The translations under genes were made by a program, and so were the position numbers. The notes under the pieces were generated by a model. That model made no database searches. It saw only the letters and a program-made list of their open reading frames with translations, and had not been told where the DNA came from. DNA of 64,000 nucleotides from NCBI GenBank assembly GCA_011087645.1, contig JAALLF010000013.1:31230-95229 (forward strand), read 5' to 3'. Of the stretch, positions 59,689 to 64,000 are shown one piece after another. The DNA comes from Alphaproteobacteria bacterium. GTDB lineage: Bacteria > Pseudomonadota > Alphaproteobacteria > UBA6615. Positions within the stretch are counted from its first letter, which is position 1. The number at the start of each line of letters is the position of its first letter.

Positions 59689-61224
59689 TCAACGCCCCGG
59701 CGCGGCGCGGCGGTAGCTCAGCGCTTCGGCGATATGGATGCGGCGCACCGGGGCGTTCCCATCGCCCGCGCCGTCCAGATCGGCCCCATCGAGATCCGCT
59801 AGCGTGCGGGCGATGCGCAGGACCCGGTGATAGCCCCGCGCCGAGAGTTTGAGTTTCTCCGCCGCGTCCCCCAGCAGGCTTTGGCCCGGCCCGTCGGGCG
59901 CGGCGACCGCTTCCAGCAACTCGCCGTCGGCTTCCGCGTTGGTGTGCAGGCCGTGCGCGGCGTAACGCGCGCTCTGGATGTCCCGCGCCGCGGCGACGCG
60001 CGCAGCCACGTCGGCACTGGTCTCGGCCGGTGGCGGCAGGGCCAGATCGCTGGCGGCGACCGCCGGCACGTCGACATGGAGATCGATGCGGTCGATCAGC
60101 GGGCCGGATAATCTGCCCTGATAATCGGCGGCGCAGCGCGGCGCGCGCGAACACGCCAGGGCCGGGTCGTCGAGCTGGCCGCAGCGGCACGGGTTCATCG
60201 CCGCCACCATTTGAAAGCGCGCCGGGAAGGCGACATGCTGGTTGGCGCGGGCGATCACCGCGCGGCCCGATTCCAGCGGCTGGCGCAGGGCCTCCAGGGC
60301 GCGGCGGTCGAATTCGGGCAGCTCGTCTAAAAACAACACACCGCGATGGGCCAGGCTAATCTCGCCCGGCTTGACCCGGTGGCCGCCACCGATCAACGCC
60401 GCGAGCGACGCGGAATGGTGCGGGTCGCGGAACGGCCGCTCGCGCATCAGCCCTTCCAGGGGCAATGTGCCCGACAGGGAATGGATCATCGAGACTTCCA
60501 GCGCCTCGTTGGGCGACAGGGTTGGCAACAGGCCGGGCAGGCGCTGGGCCAGCATCGATTTGCCGGCGCCGGGCGGGCCCATCATTAACAAATTGTGCCC
60601 GCCGGCGGCGGCGATCTCGAGCGCGCGCTTGGCGGTCTCCTGGCCTTTGATGTCGCGCAGATCGGCGTAATCGGTTGTCGGCAGCGGCGGTTTGGCCGCC
60701 GGCGGGCTGAGCACCTGCGTGCCCTTGAAGTGGTTGACCAGGGCCAGCACGTTGGGCGCGGCCAGAATGTCGAGCTCGCCGGCCCACGCCGCCTCCCCGC
60801 CCTGGGCGGCTGGGCAGATCAGCCCGCGGGCGTGGGCCGAGGCGTCGATCGCCGCCGGCAGCACGCCGGCGACCGGCGCCACCGCGCCATCGAGGGACAA
60901 TTCGCCGAGCGCGGAATAGGCCGCCACCTCGTCGGGCGCCAGCACGTCCATCGCCACCAACAGGCCGAGCGCGATGGGCAGATCGAAATGGCTGCCTTCC
61001 TTTAACAGATCGGCCGGCGCCAAATTCACCGTGATGCGCTTGGGCGGCAGGGCGAGGCCGAGCGCCCCCAGGGCCGCGCGCACCCGCTCGCGGCTCTCGC
61101 CCACCGCCTTGTCGGGCAGGCCGACCACGGTGAACGCCGGCAGGCCCGAGGCCATCTGCACCTGGCAGTCGATAGCGACCACCTCGACGCCCTGAAACGC
61201 CACCGTGTTGACATGTGCAACCAC
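59689..61224 (-). CDS. comM: YifB/ComM-family Mg-chelatase-like AAA ATPase
   Basis: VVGLPDKAVGESRERVRAAL, GPPGAGKSMLAQRLPGLLP, FRDPHHSASLAALIGGG; start inferred. Confidence 0.93.
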   Translation of the reverse strand: MVAHVNTVAFQGVEVVAIDCQVQMASGLPAFTVVGLPDKAVGESRERVRAALGALGLALPPKRITVNLAPADLLKEGSHFDLPIALGLLVAMDVLAPDEVAAYSALGELSLDGAVAPVAGVLPAAIDASAHARGLICPAAQGGEAAWAGELDILAAPNVLALVNHFKGTQVLSPPAAKPPLPTTDYADLRDIKGQETAKRALEIAAAGGHNLLMMGPPGAGKSMLAQRLPGLLPTLSPNEALEVSMIHSLSGTLPLEGLMRERPFRDPHHSASLAALIGGGHRVKPGEISLAHRGVLFLDELPEFDRRALEALRQPLESGRAVIARANQHVAFPARFQMVAAMNPCRCGQLDDPALACSRAPRCAADYQGRLSGPLIDRIDLHVDVPAVAASDLALPPPAETSADVAARVAAARDIQSARYAAHGLHTNAEADGELLEAVAAPDGPGQSLLGDAAEKLKLSARGYHRVLRIARTLADLDGADLDGAGDGNAPVRRIHIAEALSYRRAAPGR

Positions 61225-61484
61225 GTCTCTCTCTCTCCGCCCCCGCCTTGGTGTGCGGGTTTCGTTGGAGACGACTATAGGGGGAATGGCGGCGGATGAG
61301 AACAAAAAAAGAACAAACGGGTGACAGGCTGTTTTCAAACTGCTTAAATGGTGGCGCGGTGTTGCACAGTTTCAGCGCGACCGAATTTATCAGTTGGTAT
61401 TGCCTTCGAATATCGTTGAGGCGAGCGTTTCAATTCCTTGCTAGACCAGTTTAAGCTGTCTTCAACCAGTCGAGGAGAACCTGA

Positions 61485-62066
61485 ATGTTTCGATACATAA
61501 TTGCGGGGTTGATGGTGTTTGGGATGGCTGACGCAGCGTCGGCTGGCCCCTTTGGCATTGAACAAGGAATGAAGAAAGAACAGCTGAACAATTTAAAGGA
61601 AACCAAACAAACCTTTCAGTTTTCAATATCTCCGCCAAGGCCTCATTCTCGGTTTAATAAGTATGTTGTGAGAATCCACCCACAGACTGGCGTGTGTGTG
61701 CTGATAGCCGGCGGGGTGACGATACCGACGAGCGTGTACGGAAATGAGCTCAAGAAAGAGTTCGAATCAATCCGTGAGCAACTTTCTAGTATTTATGGGC
61801 GTGCCGAGACAATCGACTATTTGGAAAGTGGTAGCATCTGGGATGAACCTCAGGATTGGACAACTGGGTTGCTCAAAAAAGAGAGGGGGTTGCAGGCTGC
61901 GTGGGATGGGGAAAGCAACGCTAACTTGAAGGACGGTATAGTAGAGATTCTTCTTACAGCCGTAGCGAGCCGCACGGAAACCGGATGGTTACAATTGCAG
62001 TATCGTTTTGCCAACAATAAACAATGTGAAAATTTGATAAATAAAGATTCAGCAAAGTCATTCTGA
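61485..62066 (+). CDS. Hypothetical secreted protein
   Basis: Signal peptide MFRYIIAGLMVFGMADAASAGPFG; RBS gaggag upstream; visibly lower GC than neighbours. Confidence 0.7.
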   Translation: MFRYIIAGLMVFGMADAASAGPFGIEQGMKKEQLNNLKETKQTFQFSISPPRPHSRFNKYVVRIHPQTGVCVLIAGGVTIPTSVYGNELKKEFESIREQLSSIYGRAETIDYLESGSIWDEPQDWTTGLLKKERGLQAAWDGESNANLKDGIVEILLTAVASRTETGWLQLQYRFANNKQCENLINKDSAKSF

Positions 62067-62084
62067 CTATTTTATGTCATCCCC

Positions 62085-62942
62085 CTAAAACCCAAACAAA
62101 TCCGCCGGGTTGTCGGTCATGATCTGCTTGCGGGTGTCCGCGTCCGGCACCCAGTCGAGCATGAGGTCGAGCATGTCGGCGTCGTCGGGCATAGGCTCGA
62201 AATGGTCCGGGTGGGGCCAGTCGGAGCCCCACAGCAGGCGTTCCGGCGCGCGCGTCACCAGGGTTTGCGCGAATTGCAGCGTGTCGGCGTAGGGCGGCGC
62301 GTCGAACGAAGAGAAGCGGTTGGGGCCGGACAGCTTGACCCAGCAGCGGCCGGTGTCGAGGCAGTCGAGCACCACCTTGAAGCCCGGCGCGTCGATGCCG
62401 TCGACCGCCGGCTGCCAGCCCATATGGTCGATCACGAAATTGCCCGGTGAGGCCAGCATGGTGTCGCGCCAGGCCAGGGCCTCCTCTTCGCCGCGGAACC
62501 AGAATTGCGGGTGCCAGCCCAGCTCGTGGACCCGGGCGATCATGGCGGTGTCGATCTCCGCCGACCAGCGATAGGCAAAGCGCGCGCCGACCACCCCGGC
62601 CTTATCGAGAATTTCCAACTCCCCATCCGTAATATCCGGCGCCGGCATGGCGATGCCGCGAAAGCGATCCGGCGCGCGGCACAGGGCGTTCAGCATATAT
62701 TCGTAGCAATGACCCTGCATCAGCGACTGCACGATGACGCCGCGAGCGATGCCCAGCGTGTCGTGCAGCTTGATCAGATCGTCGCAGGTGCTGTCCTCGA
62801 CCTCCAGCGGCCGGGCCGGGTTCAAGGGGAAGCGCGCCTGCGGCCCGAATATATGAAAATGCGTGTCGCACGCCCCGGCCGGCACTTTCAGGCGCGGCGT
62901 CTTGGTGTCGCGCACAGGCGGCGGCGATAATTTACGGTCCAT
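62085..62942 (-). CDS. Amidohydrolase-family protein (2-pyrone-4,6-dicarboxylate hydrolase-like)
   Basis: PAGACDTHFHIFGPQARFPLNPAR, RLLWGSDWPHPDHFEPMPDDADMLDLMLDWVPD. Confidence 0.9.
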   Translation of the reverse strand: MDRKLSPPPVRDTKTPRLKVPAGACDTHFHIFGPQARFPLNPARPLEVEDSTCDDLIKLHDTLGIARGVIVQSLMQGHCYEYMLNALCRAPDRFRGIAMPAPDITDGELEILDKAGVVGARFAYRWSAEIDTAMIARVHELGWHPQFWFRGEEEALAWRDTMLASPGNFVIDHMGWQPAVDGIDAPGFKVVLDCLDTGRCWVKLSGPNRFSSFDAPPYADTLQFAQTLVTRAPERLLWGSDWPHPDHFEPMPDDADMLDLMLDWVPDADTRKQIMTDNPADLFGF

Positions 62943-63122
62943 GTCTGTTACTCCCCTGATGGCAGGTTCGCCGCCCGACAGTGAGCCGCGAACGCGCGGC
63001 CTCGTCAACCATGTGTGGGCCGGGGCTTGCAAATATTGCTTTGGAATCGTTTTAGGGTGAGTATGGGTTATTCGGGGAATGCGATTTCAGAGACCCACTC
63101 GCATAATCAGGGAGAAAATCCA

Positions 63123-63731
63123 ATGGATGGAAGCCAAGTAGCAAAAATGCCGGAAACGGCGAGGGCGCGCGGCAAAATTGCGCCGGCGAAACTAGCCCAT
63201 GTGGTGCTAAAAACGCCGCCGGATCGTGTGAAGCTCGTGCTCGACTGGTACAAGACCGTGCTCGAGGCCGAAGCGATGTACGAGACCCCCGGTTTCGGTT
63301 TCGTCGCCTATGACAACGAACATCACCGGGTCGCGGTGCTCGGTTTCCCGGGCACCAAAGAGCATGTCGACGGCCACGCGGGCATGCATCACATGGCTTT
63401 CACCTACGAAAATCTTGGTGATCTGGCGCATACCTATAATCGCTTGAAGGGTGAAGACATCACCCCCGAATTCTGCATCAACCACGGCCCCACCACGTCG
63501 ATGTATTATTTCGACCCCGACAAGAACCAAGTCGAGTTGCAGGTCGACAATATTCCCGAAGAGGAGTTCGCCGAATATTTCGACAATGGCGAGTTCACGT
63601 CGAACCCGATCGGCGTGAAGTTCGATCCCGACGAGCTGTTCGGCCGCCTTGCTGCCGGTGAGAAGGAAGAAGATCTGCTGGCGCGGCCCGACGGCGTGCC
63701 GCCGGGACTGGAAGAGTTTCCAGCCAACTAA
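63123..63731 (+). CDS. VOC-family protein (extradiol ring-cleavage dioxygenase/glyoxalase-like)
   Basis: KLAHVVLKTPPDRVKLVLDWYKTVLEAEAMYE, GMHHMAFTYENLGDLAHTY, YFDPDKNQVELQVD. Confidence 0.9.
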   Translation: MDGSQVAKMPETARARGKIAPAKLAHVVLKTPPDRVKLVLDWYKTVLEAEAMYETPGFGFVAYDNEHHRVAVLGFPGTKEHVDGHAGMHHMAFTYENLGDLAHTYNRLKGEDITPEFCINHGPTTSMYYFDPDKNQVELQVDNIPEEEFAEYFDNGEFTSNPIGVKFDPDELFGRLAAGEKEEDLLARPDGVPPGLEEFPAN

Positions 63732-63750
63732 TATCGGTAGCGTAAAGAAC

Positions 63751-63864
63751 CCTCTCCCTCAAGGAGAGGGACTTTGTGCACCGCACTGGAGTTCGAGGGC
63801 GCCCCTCATGGTTCGACAGGCTCACCATGAGGCCTCATCCTGAGCTTGTCGAAGGACGAGGCCG
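63751..63864. repeat. Cluster of REP-like hairpins
   Basis: CCTCTCC-CTCAA-GGAGAGG (63751-63769); CCTCATGGT-tcgacaggctc-ACCATGAGG (63804-63832); CCTCATCCTGAGCTTGTCGAAGGACGAGG following. Confidence 0.75.
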
Positions 63865-63892
63865 GAGGGGTGCCACATCTTTAGATGTTTCC

Positions 63893-63918
63893 GAGGCCCG
63901 CCATCGGCGGGCCTCTTG
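63893..63918 (+). terminator. Terminator-like hairpin
   Basis: GAGGCCCGCC-ATC-GGCGGGCCTC followed by a weak T-rich tract TTGCTTT. Confidence 0.55.
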
Positions 63919-63926
63919 CTTTGGGC

Positions 63927-64000
63927 GGGCAATCGCCTATAGCGAGCGCCGAAATTCCTCGTCCTTCGAGACACTCGCTGCGCGAGCCCTCAGGATGAGG
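63927..64000. repeat. MITE-like palindromic repeat family A, copy 4 (truncated by window end)
   Basis: GGGCAATCGCCTATAGCGAGCGCCGAAATTCCTCGTCCTTCGAGACACTCGCTGCGCGAGCCCTCAGGATGAGG matches left half of copies 1-3. Confidence 0.85.

Noticed and set aside
1-64000. tRNA/rRNA genes and CRISPR arrays
   Set aside because: No tRNA/rRNA gene or direct-repeat/spacer array was recognised by reading the intergenic regions; a tRNAscan-SE/MinCED run would be needed to be certain.

Overview
The window is a high-GC alphaproteobacterial chromosome segment (Rhodospirillales-like by gene content) made mostly of conserved housekeeping genes. Blocks from left to right: (1) a peptide/oligosaccharide-type ABC importer; (2) a class III cyclase, MBL hydrolase, MFS transporter, orphan response regulator and ribA; (3) an L,D-transpeptidase, the YggS-family PLP protein, a JmjC/cupin protein and a porin; (4) DUF3576-leuS-lptE-holA / parB-parA-rsmG-mnmG-mnmE; (5) a DUF255 protein, ogt, quinone reductase and DksA-like protein; (6) rho-hemJ-hemH-hemE / PPSR-maf-aroE-coaE-dnaQ / secB-fxsA-timA-mltA; (7) lutABC-smr-xre; (8) a small AT-rich HNH/MerR island beside hslUV; (9) a his cluster; (10) comM and catabolic genes. 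The most informative signals are as follows. Two perfect 16-bp parS palindromes (TGTTTCACGTGAAACA) are present, one buried in rsmG coding sequence and one between mnmG and mnmE. The 430-bp hemE/PPSR intergenic region has an AT-rich patch and several DnaA-box-like 9-mers; its synteny matches the Caulobacter-type chromosome origin, so it is a strong oriC candidate. A ~160-bp family of MITE-like, terminal-inverted-repeat elements has three full copies and one truncated by the window end, alongside other REP/MITE-like elements. The porin 5' leader is predicted to fold as a three-way junction. An AT-rich island carries an HNH nuclease gene and a divergent MerR-like regulator with a 30-bp operator-like palindrome. 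No tRNA, rRNA, CRISPR array, prophage or canonical defence operon was recognised. Start codons for many CDS are inferred and were not tested.
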